From Herpomyces periplanetae (Eukaryota; Ascomycota; Laboulbeniomycetes; Herpomycetales; Herpomycetaceae): DNA of 64,000 bases. The stretch lies in NCBI GenBank assembly GCA_009733715.1, contig WMKJ01000012.1, forward strand, positions 62,001-126,000, given 5' to 3'. Shown in pieces: positions 25,380 to 38,528 of the stretch (position 1 is the first letter of the stretch; each line of letters begins with the position of its first letter). Made by a program: the position numbers and the translations under genes. The notes beneath the pieces are model-generated. The model was not told the DNA's origin. It saw nothing but the letters and a program-made list of their open reading frames with translations, and searched no databases.

Positions 25380-28300
25380 ATGACTTCTTTATTTATTGTT
25401 TCAATGCTTTCCGCTATTAATACGGAAGCTAAGCGGAAAAATAATGACCTTAGAAGAGTAAGTCTGTTTCTGCGTATACAGTTTATCAATTTTTCCATCA
25501 CAGTAAAAACTTACCCCTTATGTATAGGCTGCTACACAAACTTTAACAGAATTAAAAACACTTTCCTCTTCTGATGTTCAGTTTGCCCGTGAAATATTTA
25601 ATCGTCCTGATTTAATATCCCCATTCTTACTCGCTTGTCAAACCAAAAATGAAAAATTAATTTCCCCCGCTATTGAATGCATTCAACGTTTATCCGTTGC
25701 TCGTGCATTACCAACATCATCATTAAATGATGTTGTTGAAGCTTTACGATCCGGAACTTCCACCAGTACGTACGATTATCATAGCCCTCGTTTCTCTTTA
25801 ACACTTAATTTATCTATTTCTATACTCACTTTACCCTTTCCTTCCCTTCCCCAGATTCATCAATCCAACTCAAGATTCTCCAAATTTTACCCTTTCTAGC
25901 TCAAAATTATCCTGAACAGATATCTGGTAACATTTTAAATACAATATGGCAAGTATGTTCGTGTATGATACTGTCAAAATTTTCCGTTGTATCATCTACG
26001 GCTTCCGCAACCTTTCAACAACTTTTAATTAATACTTATGAACGTTTACGCTTGGAAGATGGTAAGTTAAACTTTTCCTTTTCCCTATAGCATACCTTGT
26101 TTATGCTAATTTCACCTTAGAGTCTCCACCTGATTCAATTTCCCTTGTCGAGTTAACTCTCGATGACTTCACAACCTCCGTTTATCCTCATGCATTTGAT
26201 GCTTTCAAGGTAACTATTAACCTTTTATTACCCTGTCCAACACTCTTTCACGTCTTGATCTAATCCATACACAGCTATTTCACGATCTATCACTTATCTC
26301 AAATCATAAACCGTCTCTTTACATCCCCTTGGCTTCCATTCCAATCAGTAAAACATTGGAGTTTCTCGAGTTCATTCTCAAAACCCACTCAGACAGTGCT
26401 TTGGCTCACCAAGAACAAGCTTACGTTTTACACCATATTTTAATGCCATGCATCATCAAAATTTTATCCGACAATACTGCTTCCTTTCCTTACTTTGTAC
26501 TCGCCAGTCGAATTCTCAGTATAGTGCTTGAAAAACATTTGGCCGCAAATTTCGACGTGTGTTGCACAGCACTAAGTCGATTAAATCATTATGCGGAATC
26601 AGATGGTGAACCAACGTGGAAAAAAGCTGTAGCTCTAGAAATATTTTGCAACTTGTACTCCAGGATCGACGTATTCTTTTCTATATACCGAATACAAAAA
26701 ACAAACAACTGGAAACAACAGCCATTCCTCAAAAACAATATTTATTCCTTCGTACGAATAACCGCTGAAATGCTTTCCCTTTTACAATCTAGTAACGATT
26801 CAACTGCCAGTCTAAGCTTATTAGTTCGACAAGATTCATTTACCCGTCGCCCATCAGGTCACAGTCTGGATGTAACGCTTGACTCGGATCAACATCCCAA
26901 TGATCCCCACAACCCTTTCAAAATGAACAGTCAAGCAGCAGTCTTTAAAGTTAACACTCTTAATCTTAACGAAAAAAACGAGCAGCCTCATATTTCCGAC
27001 GCATACTTCTGTAATCTTATCCTGTATTCGATATGCGCAATTGCGAATTCACTTGCTCGGGTTATTCTGCCCATGTCTCTTACACCACTGAATGGTGCTC
27101 CCGACAAGTGTATATTGATCAAATTCATTGAAAATCTCAATCTCTTTGACATGGAAACACTAAATTCGCAACCGTTTAAATCGTCAAATTGTCAAGCGGG
27201 CGATATAGCTTCTACACTATACTACGTGCCGGTCAACCCTCTACACTTGAATAATCATGTACAATATGAAGATGCGGTCACCGTTTCAATGATAATTGCA
27301 GAATTTTGGCCGGCACTTCTTGCAACATGTTCTACATTCTTACAATCTCCTATTGAGATTGAAATTTATCGTTACTTGATTCAAGCAGTCCAACAGTTTA
27401 CTTTAACAACGGGATTCATGGATATGACGACACCTCGAGATGCATTTATCACTATGATGGGCAAAGCGTCCGTACCAGCCAATGTTTTTACGCTTCTCTG
27501 TTCGAATGTGCCAACATCTCATAATAGTACGGAACATGAAAATTCTAACAATTCCCATCGCCGAAATAGTAACATGGGGCATAGCTTGAACGGTTTTAAC
27601 ATTTTATGCATAAGAAGTTTAGTTAATAATGCAATTGTTCTTGGTCCTGCAATGCACGGTGCATGGTCAATATTATTTGAACATTTACTCAAGGTGAATC
27701 TGGTGTACAAGAGAGTTACGAGTAAAGTTTTGCAAAGGGACACACACGGGGACGTGGATCGATTAACGGGCGAATCAAGTGGACTTTTAATGATGAATTT
27801 AAAAAAGGAGATTGCTGTACTTGAGATCAGTGTAGTAGAGTTATTCGAATGTTCAACATTATACGATAATGAAACATTTCGGCAAATTCTACGAGCCATT
27901 GGCAGTTTAATACAAGAGAATGAAGATATGAAAGAAAAATCTTGCAAGAATACAGAACTCAGTAACACAGGCTCGTCCATAACCAGTCCAAATTTATCTG
28001 GATTACGGTTAAACGGAGAGTCTTTAACCCAAAGTTATATTTTCACTTTAGACTACTTTCGGAGTATTTGTGCAAAGAATGCGGAACGTCTGGTCAAATG
28101 TGAAGCAAGTGATAGTGGATGGGATTATGTGGTAAATGTAGTACAATTTTGTATCTTTGGTAAAGAACAATCACAACATGTACCGAAATTGGGTATGGAA
28201 GTGTTAACAAACATTGTTCAAAGTGTCGTGGAATTCCCGGATATGCATGGATACGACAGATGTGAACAAATTCTAGACATGGGATTGGAAGCATTACTAG

Positions 28301-31126
28301 ATGTAATTAAACGAATAACAGACAATAGGACGAACGTCGAAGATTGGGAATTGGATCTGGTTAACTCTGTACTAGTATGTTTACGAAGAATTATTGAGAA
28401 CCGCGGGGAATTTTTTCACCGCGTATGGCGAAAGGTGTTTCAGATTGTCGATTTGGTTTTGAATTCAAAGGATGTTCAGTGGGAACATAAAGGGAAGAAG
28501 GAAGTTAATGAAGAGCCTAAGAAAGGTGGGAGATTAGCTTGGTTAAATACATCACGAGAAACATTCAGTGTGATTGAGTTGATCTGTTGCGACTTTATTA
28601 ACGCACTACCTCATGAATATATAATAGAGTTAATTAATGTACTTCAGCGATTTTCACTACAAGAAAGTGACTTGAACATATCGTTAACGGTGAGTAACAA
28701 ACTTAATATGACGGAGAGAAGTTTAGGGTGTGTATACGGGGGTAAAAAGGGCAATGAAATAGCTAACATTGTCAACTTGACGAGAAACGTAGACCATTGC
28801 GTACTTTTGGAATGTGTCGGACGATCTACACAAATGTATCGCAACGGACGAATTGGAAAGACTATCGGAAAAGGGAACTATATGGTGTAATGGTGGCGAT
28901 GATGAAGGTATGGAAGAGTTGGAAAATGAAGCAGCCAAGGGCTCAGTTGCAGCAGCATGGATTATTCTATTATTTCGATTGACCAGGTTAACGGAAAATC
29001 AACAAGCGGAAATCCGCAATTCAGGATTGCAAATTCTGTTGCGGATCATTGAAAATTGTGGAGATGAAATGACGGAAAAAGTATGGACTTTTTGTGTCCA
29101 GAATGTACTGTTATCGATGTTGAAGCGGAATGCGCATAATTTGGGAAAGATGAGTGTAAAGCGAATGATTAAAGTTAACGGTGATGACAACAACGAGTGT
29201 AAGGAAATAGAAGATAAACGCGAAATTATGGGGCAGTTAGAAACGAGTGATTTAATGGTGTCGGGTGTGAGTCGGATTATTGCGGGGTATGTTTCAAGAG
29301 GAAGGGATTGGATATCTTTTCAAACGGTATGGGATAGATTTTTGGAAGTATCAAGAGTTTACCTAGACTTTGGGAGTTATGAAATTTTTGCAGCAGTATA
29401 CGGAGGTATGAAGGAGATTCTTGAAGCACTGAGTGTTCTGGATAAGGTTGACACACAAAAAGTTAACTTTAATGGGGCTATACACGTCTGGCTTGAGTAT
29501 ACGTTACGGGAAAAGGTTAAAATAAGCAATAATAATGAAGTAGCATTGGTAAATTATGTTGAAGCGTTTAAACAATTGTACGGATTTACAGGCGGGAGAA
29601 AACATGGCAAGTTAACGGCAGAAAAGATTAGCAAAATGGTGGAGAATTTAGCACAGTGTGTGGAAAAAGCGGATTGGGTGGGGTATACAAATGATGTGGA
29701 TCATTGCACCAAGTTGCAAAATTTAGTTCTGGAGAGCTTAGGAATGATCAATGTTAACGTAGACGGTGTAACAAGCATTGTCGTGGGACAATTACTCGAA
29801 GTTAGTCGAGCTTACTTAGTACGGAGAAATGGTACAAAAGGATATACTTTTATAAATTTATCAAAAGGGGCCATACACTTAATTGAAGCTATATGCACAA
29901 AAAGTTTGGAAACACGTGGAGAAATGATTCGTGATGGAGGGAAGTGTGTAAATATGACACTTGAGGGCTTAGAATTGATCATGCGTGAAAAATTTGGATT
30001 TGTTAATGAAGAACAAAAGTATCGAACGCTTTGGCAAGATGCTACTAGTGCAGCTTTAGTGATACTGAAAAAGCTTGTTGAACAGGGCTACCTTGATAAT
30101 GATGGGGACGTGGTGCGGAGCGTTTCCCGCAGCGTGACACGTATGTGTGAAGATATTGTTAAAAGTGAAGGTACTGGTCAAAGAGAAACTGAATCAGTGG
30201 AGATGTTGCAAGGGATGAGATTGAGTAATGAAAAGTTCGATATACGTGCGCTGAGAAAGTTGATGAGATTAGCCAGGAGGATAATGAATCAAGAGTGTGT
30301 TGGATGTCAAAACCAGCGGAGATTGGCTGCCGTATTGTATAAATACTCTAAAGTGGGTAAGGGTGATTATGATGATGATTTTGGTGAAGTCAACACAAAT
30401 GATGAACAGTATTTACCAAGTGTGCAAATGATGATGAAACATCTTTACACGGTGCGTATGGGACGAACCATTGACAATATGGCCGTGGAGAGATTGAGAA
30501 TGGCGTATGAATGTTTAAATCAATTATTTGGAATGGTTATGCTTAATGATTCACTCGTGGAAGTAAGATGTGAGTTGGATCTATGGGAAGTTAAAGATAT
30601 AGCGCTGGATAACACATGGGAAGACTTGTGTGGAGAACAGGACAGAATAACTCAGACTTCACCGGGTCATCGGCAAGGGGAGAGATTTGCGATAGCTGCG
30701 ATGCCGTATGTTTTACATCGAATAGCGGCTCCTATTAAAGCGTATATAGCAGATGGTTCATTAAGGGGAGAATTACCGTTAACTTTAATGCGCAAGCAAG
30801 AGTGTTTGAGCGTATTAAAAAGATTAAGATGGTTGATTAATCAACTTAATCGTGTTAAATTTGACTATATGAAAGCCCTAGTTAACTGTTTTACGGATTT
30901 GGTCGATATGGGGAATAATCTGGAGGATGGGCAGAATGGTCGAGGTAGCGACATTTGTGATAGTAGAGATAAAGAGTTACAGAGAGCGCCAATATTACTT
31001 GGGCTTCATCCTTTAATTATTCGGGCCGTTGAAGTAGCAAGAAAGCGCAAGGTAGACGTGGAAATACTTGGGGAATTAATGAAGAATTTGGATAGTGTTA
31101 ACCAACGGATACGCATATGCGAATAA
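25380..31126 (+). CDS. MON2: Mon2/Ysl2-type large Arf-GEF-related scaffold protein
   Basis: Six exons (25380..25457, 25528..25765, 25855..26061, 26121..26209, 26275..28689, 28793..31126), 1786 residues; every junction keeps frame. The N-terminal DCB domain is clear: INTEAKRKNNDLRRAA, SPAIECIQRLSVARAL and LKILQILPFLAQNYPEQISG. It is followed by the block LFHDLSLISN..PSLY and FLEFILKTHSDS leading into the HUS-like region. The last junction joins NISLT to TIAYFWNVSDDL, the ISLTxxGLLWNxSD motif of the family. Mon2 lacks a Sec7 domain and works with Dop1 and the flippase Neo1 in endosome-Golgi traffic. The C-terminal third is poorly conserved to my eye. A start at an upstream in-frame ATG (from 25293) is possible, but the text before 25380 is not family-like. 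Confidence 0.87.
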
Positions 31127-33300
31127 TGAGGGAACGGTGTATACATGATGATCTGGAGCTTTGGAAGATTGAACGCAAGCACGAGTAAAAGGGAGCTAGG
31201 ATGTCAAGGGAGAGATTAATGTATAAATGAGACATTAAGATTACACTTGAGAGTATAAAAGAAAAAAAAGGAGAGAAGCGGTCCGAGCCGAACTGGGGCT
31301 TCGCTATTTGGCCGAATTAGATATGGCCGGAGCCGAAGTTACTGGTATGTGAAGCAAAAGTGAGATATTATCAAGTGTAATACCGCTACCAGGGTGCTTG
31401 TGAGTAAGTGTTGATAATGATTCACATTTGACAAACATTGGGTTAAAGAAAACTGTGAAATAGGGTACGGGCTTGCAAAAGTAGGGCAGAATATTACCCA
31501 TTAGGTAGATATTTTTCCAAGGGCATAGTAAAAATTAACGGGTAAACGGGCTTCCCGAAATAATATTAGCCATACATGGCCAGACAGGTTTGTGAATCGT
31601 GGAACTTTATTGTGTAGTTAATTATGATAGATTGATGGATGAGATTGTGAGTAGAAATAAATGTAATATTGACATACCACTGAATCCAACGATGATGAGA
31701 CGCTTGCCCTGAAGTAAGACTGCCATTTGGGTAATAAAAGTGAAGATAATTACTAAATTGAAGAATGTTTTAAGTGTAAGTAGAAGGTTAATTTAGTAAG
31801 CATGGGATAATGTAAATACTCCTTGAAGTAAGTGTAACTTTAGATGATGTTTTGACGCTTAAAAAGGATAATCTAAGCAATGTGATATTAAAAGTGTAAT
31901 TATGTACCAAGGATAGATTGAAGTGAGGGACTAATATGATACGTGAACAGTATAAACGGAATACAAGGTGCAAGCTGTCTTGAAAGTAGGGAAAGACTAA
32001 CTTATCAGAAGGAAAAAAATCCTTTAAGAAATGATACATCAATATGAATAAGATTTTACACGGGGAAACTATATTCGATTAACCAAACCATGTACATACA
32101 CACAAATGTTCAAGTATGTAAAATGAATTATAAAACCATTTATCTATACTATAAAACTCGAATCAAAATCACTAAATTAGCTTCGCATTAGCCATTTCTT
32201 AACCGCTATCTACACCAAAAAACAGCCAAACCAAAGGAGTTGCCGAAAGGGGAAATCATGATTAGGGCTGAAGTCCAGCCGAAAGCGGAAGGTTCGGGAA
32301 TGTTTGCTTCTCGACTCACGTAGCCGGAAGGTGCCTGTTGATGAGACGAAATGAATGCGGGGTGAGATGGAAAGTACGATTCAGTTGAGGGAAATTATCA
32401 ATTCAATGTAACCTTCCAACATCGTACTCCCCAAGGTCGTACTTTCTCTGAGCCGTACTGCGGAATCGTCCTTGCAAGGATGCTTTGACACGTGACACCC
32501 CATGTGAGAAATGTGTTTCAAGTTGGTTTCAGAGTGAGGTGAACAGGAAGAATATTTTCCCGGAAATCTCGAGTTCGAGTTACCCGATTTGGAAACTTTT
32601 TTTGGGAGGAATATGGGAGTATGGAAAATAAGCGCCTGGTGTTTAGTTCATGAGATTTAATCGATGAAATGAACAATTCAAGTGTGCAAGTAGGGTTAAT
32701 GAGCTTACCTGTGTGTGTGTGTGTGTGTACGCATGTACGTATGTACGTATATATGTGAACCTCCTCCAAAGCTTGCTTTACTACCCATGTACGTACGTAC
32801 GTACTCACGCTCGTACTTTGGCACGTATGTTTTAATGTAATTGTAACTACTGCAACTCTTAGCCCGGTAATTGGGGCCACAGTGTAAAAGTTTACCATCA
32901 ATTTGTGCGCGTGTACGCACACCCACACATACCTAAACCAACGAACGGACCAAGTGAACAAGTCAACGTTTGGAAAAAGGGCTCGACTCTAGAGGGGTTT
33001 TGCTTATTTTTTGCGCTTGCACGTCACACCATGTCACGACAATGAACCTACGGCGTGCACTCATGCACACACACACGCACGTGTAAACTCTACCCGATCG
33101 TGAAGTGTCCGTTTCATAGCGAATTTTTACGTATGTCGATACAATGTATACACAGCACCGACAGTGCGTCAACATTGTACATCAACTTGAACAACGGCTA
33201 CACTTTGCATACCCAGAATTATCTGCCGAGTGATTCGGGCCAGCTTTGCCTACATTCACTATCAAACATTTCGTAATATTAATGCACAAAATTAACAAGC
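31127..33300. other. Intergenic region downstream of MON2 with microsatellites and repeated CGTACT motifs
   Basis: No supported gene. On the minus strand an ATG-led exon-like stretch (31726 downward, GTATGT donor) could begin a small protein but is not recognised. Four copies of CGTACT or its complement lie at 32373..32459, a GT/ACGT repeat lies at 32711..32805, and CACGTG lies at 32489. Confidence 0.5.
32711..32805. repeat. GT dinucleotide and ACGT tetranucleotide repeat cluster
   Basis: A (GT)n run of about nine units at 32711-32728 passes into GTAC/GTAT units. A second block at about 32788-32805 is a pure ACGT tandem. Confidence 0.85.
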
Positions 33301-34623
33301 GGATGAGCGTACGTTTGTATGTATCCTGTCCTGTCCTGTCGCATCGCATCGCCTCAACTTGTGCAGTACATACAACTCCTTATCGAATCTCTTCGCATCA
33401 AAACTACCAATTCCCATCTCAATCAAATCTCCGCTGTACTCTCGTATCGTATGCGCTATTCGTATCGTCTCACTTTATCTCCCTTCAATCCCCTTCCCAA
33501 ATCTCCAGCCTCTAAAACGCTCTCCAGTCTCAACTATATCTTTTCTCTTCTCCAGTTTTCTCTATTTCCCCACGCTCTCCTCCCTCCTTCAGCTCCATTT
33601 TTCTCGTCAATTCGCCGCTAATCTCTTCACTAACTTAATCATCTTACACTAGTATCTTAATCACTTCATTTCTCCTTCCCCTCATTCCCTCCCCTCCCTC
33701 CGCTTAAAAGCCTTAAATTTCTTCATCTTCTTGCGTCGCACTTATTTCCCTTTACAAATTCTTCCTCCACACACACACTCTCTCACACACTCACAATTAT
33801 TCCTCCTCCACTTACTTCTACTTCATATCTAAAACCCTTCCTATCCACTTACTCGACTTCCTTTCCATTTCACTTTTTATCGTCTCGCCTTGTCTGGTTA
33901 TTTTAATCCATCCTCTCGCCCGCTTATTCACATGCTCACCCCGCTCCAATCTATAAATCACATGAATTTATCCACCTTTCCTTCATTTGACCATTTATTC
34001 TCTAACATCCTCCCAATAATTCTTCTTTAATTTATCATCTACTACTGCTTGTCGATGTGTTTGCCAGGTTGGGGTGAGAATATTACCCCATTAGCTTATC
34101 CACATTCATTCATCCGTTAATTCTTCTTATTATCCTATTCCTCCTCTTACACCTCGTATATGTGATCCATCTATACTTACTTTGTCTGTCCATCCAACTC
34201 TCCCTCCTATCCCCTCTATATATCATCCACGTACTTCATTTAGTCAATTTTACTTGCGTCTTTTTTAAAAACCAAGGTTCTGCTCTCTACTCTTCCACTT
34301 CGCCTTGGAGTATGAATCTCTCCATTCTTTCATCCCCTCCGTTTCGTGTGATCGTCTTGTCCGGTCGTTTGCATGCCCTCGAATATTCAATTAATACACC
34401 ATCATCACCTCAATCATTATCGATCCATTTTCCATTCTCTCCTTGCTAATACCTACCCATACGCCTTCAGCATTAACAGCTGTAAATAAATCTTGTTCTA
34501 TTCATCATTCAATATCCCCAACAATTACTCTTCCTCAACGCCTACCTTATATCGTGCATACTTTTCCTTCACCATAACGAACCACCACCCTTTATCCTAA
34601 CTTCTACTGAATGTTCTCATAAG
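33301..34623 (+). promoter_or_regulatory. Long G-depleted C/T-rich leader-like tract upstream of the telobox factor
   Basis: About 1.3 kb of C/T-rich sequence in the sense of the next gene. Between about 33480 and 34040 G is nearly absent for long stretches and ATG is rare. This fits a long, weakly structured 5' leader or an extended T/C-rich promoter. The open frames inside (33246-33652, 34162-34449) are Ser/Leu/Pro-rich translations of this composition and are not annotated. Confidence 0.45.
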
Positions 34624-36210
34624 ATGCCTATGCTACCGATCATGATGTCCCCTCATTTATCCCAGCAGTACGCATTGAATCCAGAATCTCCTCCTTGGAC
34701 CATGAATTGGCCCCCAAGTCCTCCTGCTACCCTCTCTCATGATATTGAGTTCATGAACCCTCCAAATAACTTTCGTCCCTATCGCAACTCCGCTCCACAT
34801 GACGACGATATCGTGCTGGACGCCGTATCATCTCCTATACTAAATTCTCGGAGGCATTGCCCATCCTCTGATTCCGCAAATTCCAATATGTTGCTAGCTC
34901 AACATGACCATTCAACTTACGATATGCTAAAACCTTCACATCCTGCCAAACACCGTTCAACTCACTCGCAATCTCAAACTTCCCCGTACCTCCACCCTTA
35001 CTTGCAATCACAAGCTCAAATTCAGCAGCAGCAGCAGCAACAACAGCAGCAACCTTTTCATCATACCCCGCATCATCCTTATCCTATTCAATCTCAAGTT
35101 CAGCAAACTTCATCTTACTCTCCCTCCCACAGTCACAGCAACAGTCATAGCAGCAGCAGCAGTAAAAATAGTCATACCAGTTATGCTACCCCATCTTCTC
35201 TCTCTGGGAGCATCACATCTGCTTCAACTCCCGGTCCTGCTCATATGTGTCCGCCCCCCGCTACAAATTCTTCTCCTTACTATTATGATGACGATATCTT
35301 CTCGGCTCCCGTTTTGCCCGCTTCACTACCTTACCCCATTCTGAATGCCACCACCACACCCGGTACATCTGCCCCTTCTGCTGTAACGTCTGACCATATT
35401 ACACAGTCTCATTTCATCTCCTCACAGCCCGAATTTGACGTCGCTACCCTCGGCTTGATTGATTCAATGGTACGTGTTCCTAGTAGGCTCAATTCCTTTT
35501 CTGATCATCTCGTGCGACCACTCCTGCATCCCGTAGTAAGTAAGCTATCCCGTGTCCACTCGCATTAATTCGTTTACTCTATCTAGCAAACCAATCGAGC
35601 CCTCACTAGTTACCCTCCCTTAGTGCATCCTCATGTTACTACCGTGGAAGATTCAAATAAAGTTATGCATTCTCTTCAACCATTACCATCCTACGATATG
35701 ATTCGACAGGAGCGGATACCCATGCAGGTTTTATACGAAAGAGCTCGCCAGAAAACATGTTCTAAAGCTCCTCCCCGTTCCTCGCGTACAGGTTTAACCG
35801 GCCAACGCCGCCCATGGACTCCCGAAGAAGAGCATGCCCTTATGGATGGTTTGGATCGTGTTAAAGGGCCCCATTGGAGCCAGATTTTAGCCTTGTACGG
35901 CGCCGGTGGCTCTATAAGTGATGTACTCAAAAACCGCAATCAAGTTCAACTCAAGGATAAAGCTCGAAATTTGAAATTATTCTTCCTCAAAAGTGGCATT
36001 GACGTTCCCACTTACTTGCAGGGTGTAACCGGTGAACTAAAAACCCGCGCCCCAAATCAAGCTGCAAAGCGCGAAGCTCAGGAACGCCGTGCCATGGAAG
36101 GGAAACGCAATGCTGCTGCTGCTGCTGCCGCCGCCGCCGCTTCTGTGGTAGATCCAATTAACGTTGTCAAGTTGGAATCCGTTAATCATGTTAACCCCAT
36201 CCATCGCTAG
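34624..36210 (+). CDS. Telobox Myb-domain DNA-binding protein, Tbf1-like
   Basis: Two exons (34624..35535 and 35587..36210), 511 residues; the 51-nt intron has a GTAAGT donor and TATCTAG acceptor. The first 370 residues are Pro/Ser/Gln/His-rich with a polyGln run. The Myb domain (about 378-440) reads [26 protein letters not shown], then the telobox signature [18 protein letters not shown], as in yeast Tbf1 ([11 protein letters not shown]). [10 protein letters not shown] block follows, as in Tbf1, and then a polyAla run near the C-terminus. The family binds TTAGGG-like sequences at telomere-adjacent sites and promoters. I see no TRFH-type dimerisation domain in the low-complexity N-terminal part, unlike classical Tbf1, so orthology is uncertain and no symbol is given. 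Confidence 0.83.
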
Positions 36211-38528
36211 TTGACTTGGATAACATTCCCTCCAGATTGAACACTATCAGTACTGCATACCGCGCCCGAGCATGCACGCCCAATCATCTACCCATTGCTA
36301 CTTAACAATTACTGATACTGACATCTTGATACAGTGTGAGCCTTTTTTCTCTTCACCCACCTTGCATTTTCACCCCTCAGCAATACTGTACATACGAACG
36401 GTATCTTGCGCTATGCTTGCGAATAAGTGTATGGATACGCGCACGAGCATACTTGCACCTATACACAAGTGTATAGCCGTTGTGCACCGCCCATTAGCGC
36501 ACAGAACACTATAGTTGGTTCGTACTATACAGGAAAAATGTCTGTGCCACCTCAAACGATACTGCACCATGTTCAAGTAATGTGTGTATGTGTTTTGCAA
36601 AACGCGCTTTTCCAACTTAATTAGCCGCCTGACTTGATCAACCAAGCTTTCCGACACTACTTTGCTTTGCAATAGAAGCAGATGAGGGATACATTAGGCC
36701 CCTAAAGTTTACTGAGATATAAAATGCGCATATGTATACGCATGCGACTGCAGACACTTCGCAAAATATTTGGCACTAACCGTTTGATAAAATATGGATT
36801 GGTGCAAGCATCCGTGAAGGTTGTGCTAAACATAATCGAGCGCTTGTTCATGCAGGAATCCTGTATGTCATACGCTTCAAATTATCCACCACTTTGTCCT
36901 CGTACTATTTTCCTTAATCTTTGCATTTTAACAATTTTTAGCATTTCTAGGCTTATTTGCTTGTCATTTTTGATCTACCGTTTGTGCTAGCTCCCCTCTA
37001 TTGCTATTATTAGCTAAACGTTATCATGTGTCGCATTTTCACCCTTTGGCATTAACTTTGTATAACTAGTGAAACGTGCTTGCATAAATCCTGTGCTCTT
37101 CCTTTAATTTTTTGCGTTCGTTTTTCATGTCATTATCGGGTTTCGTTCTCTTCAACATTGCCACCGTCCCATTTACTTGAAGCACTAATTATACCATTTT
37201 TTGATTACCTAATTCTCAACTTTCTAGCCTATGCCAGTACCGTTTTCTTACGTTATAGAGCTTCCTTTGCCCGTAAAAACTCCAAAATTCGGACGTTGTT
37301 GTAGTGAACTGATCCTTCAGATCTCATGCTTTGAAAATCATTACCATGGCTATCAAATCGTATACTGTATACATTTAACTGAGCATTAAACAGTCGGTCC
37401 AATGCACCAGTTGGTATACACATAATAGTCATCTGTGATACAAATCACAACGCACCAAATTATTAGATCAATCCAGCTGTGAAGTTCAGTTACAATCTTC
37501 TCCTTGCATCGATCCAAGTTTGTCTGTTATTATTATCGATGTAGAGTGATAAAGTGTTTCATAATATGTTGCATTGTATATCCGAGCGTTGATCTGTCAT
37601 AATTAACGTTCAAATGAAACGAGCGGAACTCGATTCACGCTGATCAGCGGTAAAACCACATCACTTATAATTCATACTTACCAATCAACTAAACCAATCA
37701 ATCCAGCATACTCTCGATCAAATCACTAATCAATAAGCGATAGCGCCAACATAAAATCCTTCAGTTACAAATCCTTGTGTTGAATCAGCCCCTGTCGTGC
37801 ACATTTAAGTACAATGTAGTTGATAAAACTTATTTCACCACCTTCATCTTGGGTTAAAACGCGTCGAAAAAGTTTCAAACTTCGCAGCCCCGCATTTCGG
37901 CACGCTGAAATTGGCTATTTCGCTGCATCGTCTCTACTATTTTCCGGCATCACGTGCACTTTAGCCAAATGTGGCGCATTGATGTGGCTTGAGATCACGT
38001 GCATGGTGACTCGGACTTGTGGGAAATGGAGATGTCTTTTGTCAAATTTTATCACGACGATTAAAGTATTTTGAAAATTCCGTGTGATAAGCTATGGATG
38101 TTTTAATTTTGTAATTTAACATTTAATTCATGCGTTACTACGCGTAAAACATTTACTCGTATTTAAGTGGAAGTGTTGTTGGCCTATGCTCTGTTTTGTT
38201 GTTCAAGATAACTTTTTAGGTTTCACTTTGGTTCCCAAATTTCTTCGGTTCAAAACCAAATTTATCACTTAACTAGTCAGAGTAAACTAGGATAATTTTA
38301 ACGTAAAAGAGATTTATTTACTTGATTATTTGATGTGCTTGAGTTGTTAATTTTTATTTAGATCATTGCTCAAAATTATACTGTATTATTTAACGTAAAT
38401 GTGAAGGCGAATGTGAAATTGATACCAAAACTGGCATTTTACCCTATCATTTGGCGTGAAAAAACTTTGGTGCACATGTGCGTATAAATATACGTGCCCA
38501 TAAATTGAAGGTTATACGACAAACAAGC
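36211..38528. other. Intergenic region between telobox factor and TAF10
   Basis: 2.3 kb with no supported gene. It contains two CACGTG cores (37951..37956 and 37996..38001), two CCAAT boxes on the plus strand near 37681-37698 and a 10-bp palindrome at 37639..37648. These sit 0.5-0.9 kb upstream of TAF10. Short frames here are random-looking. Confidence 0.5.

Noticed and set aside
33246-33652. Three overlapping plus-strand frames of about 90-100 residues
   Set aside because: All arise from the G-poor tract, overlap in different frames and have no recognisable domains.
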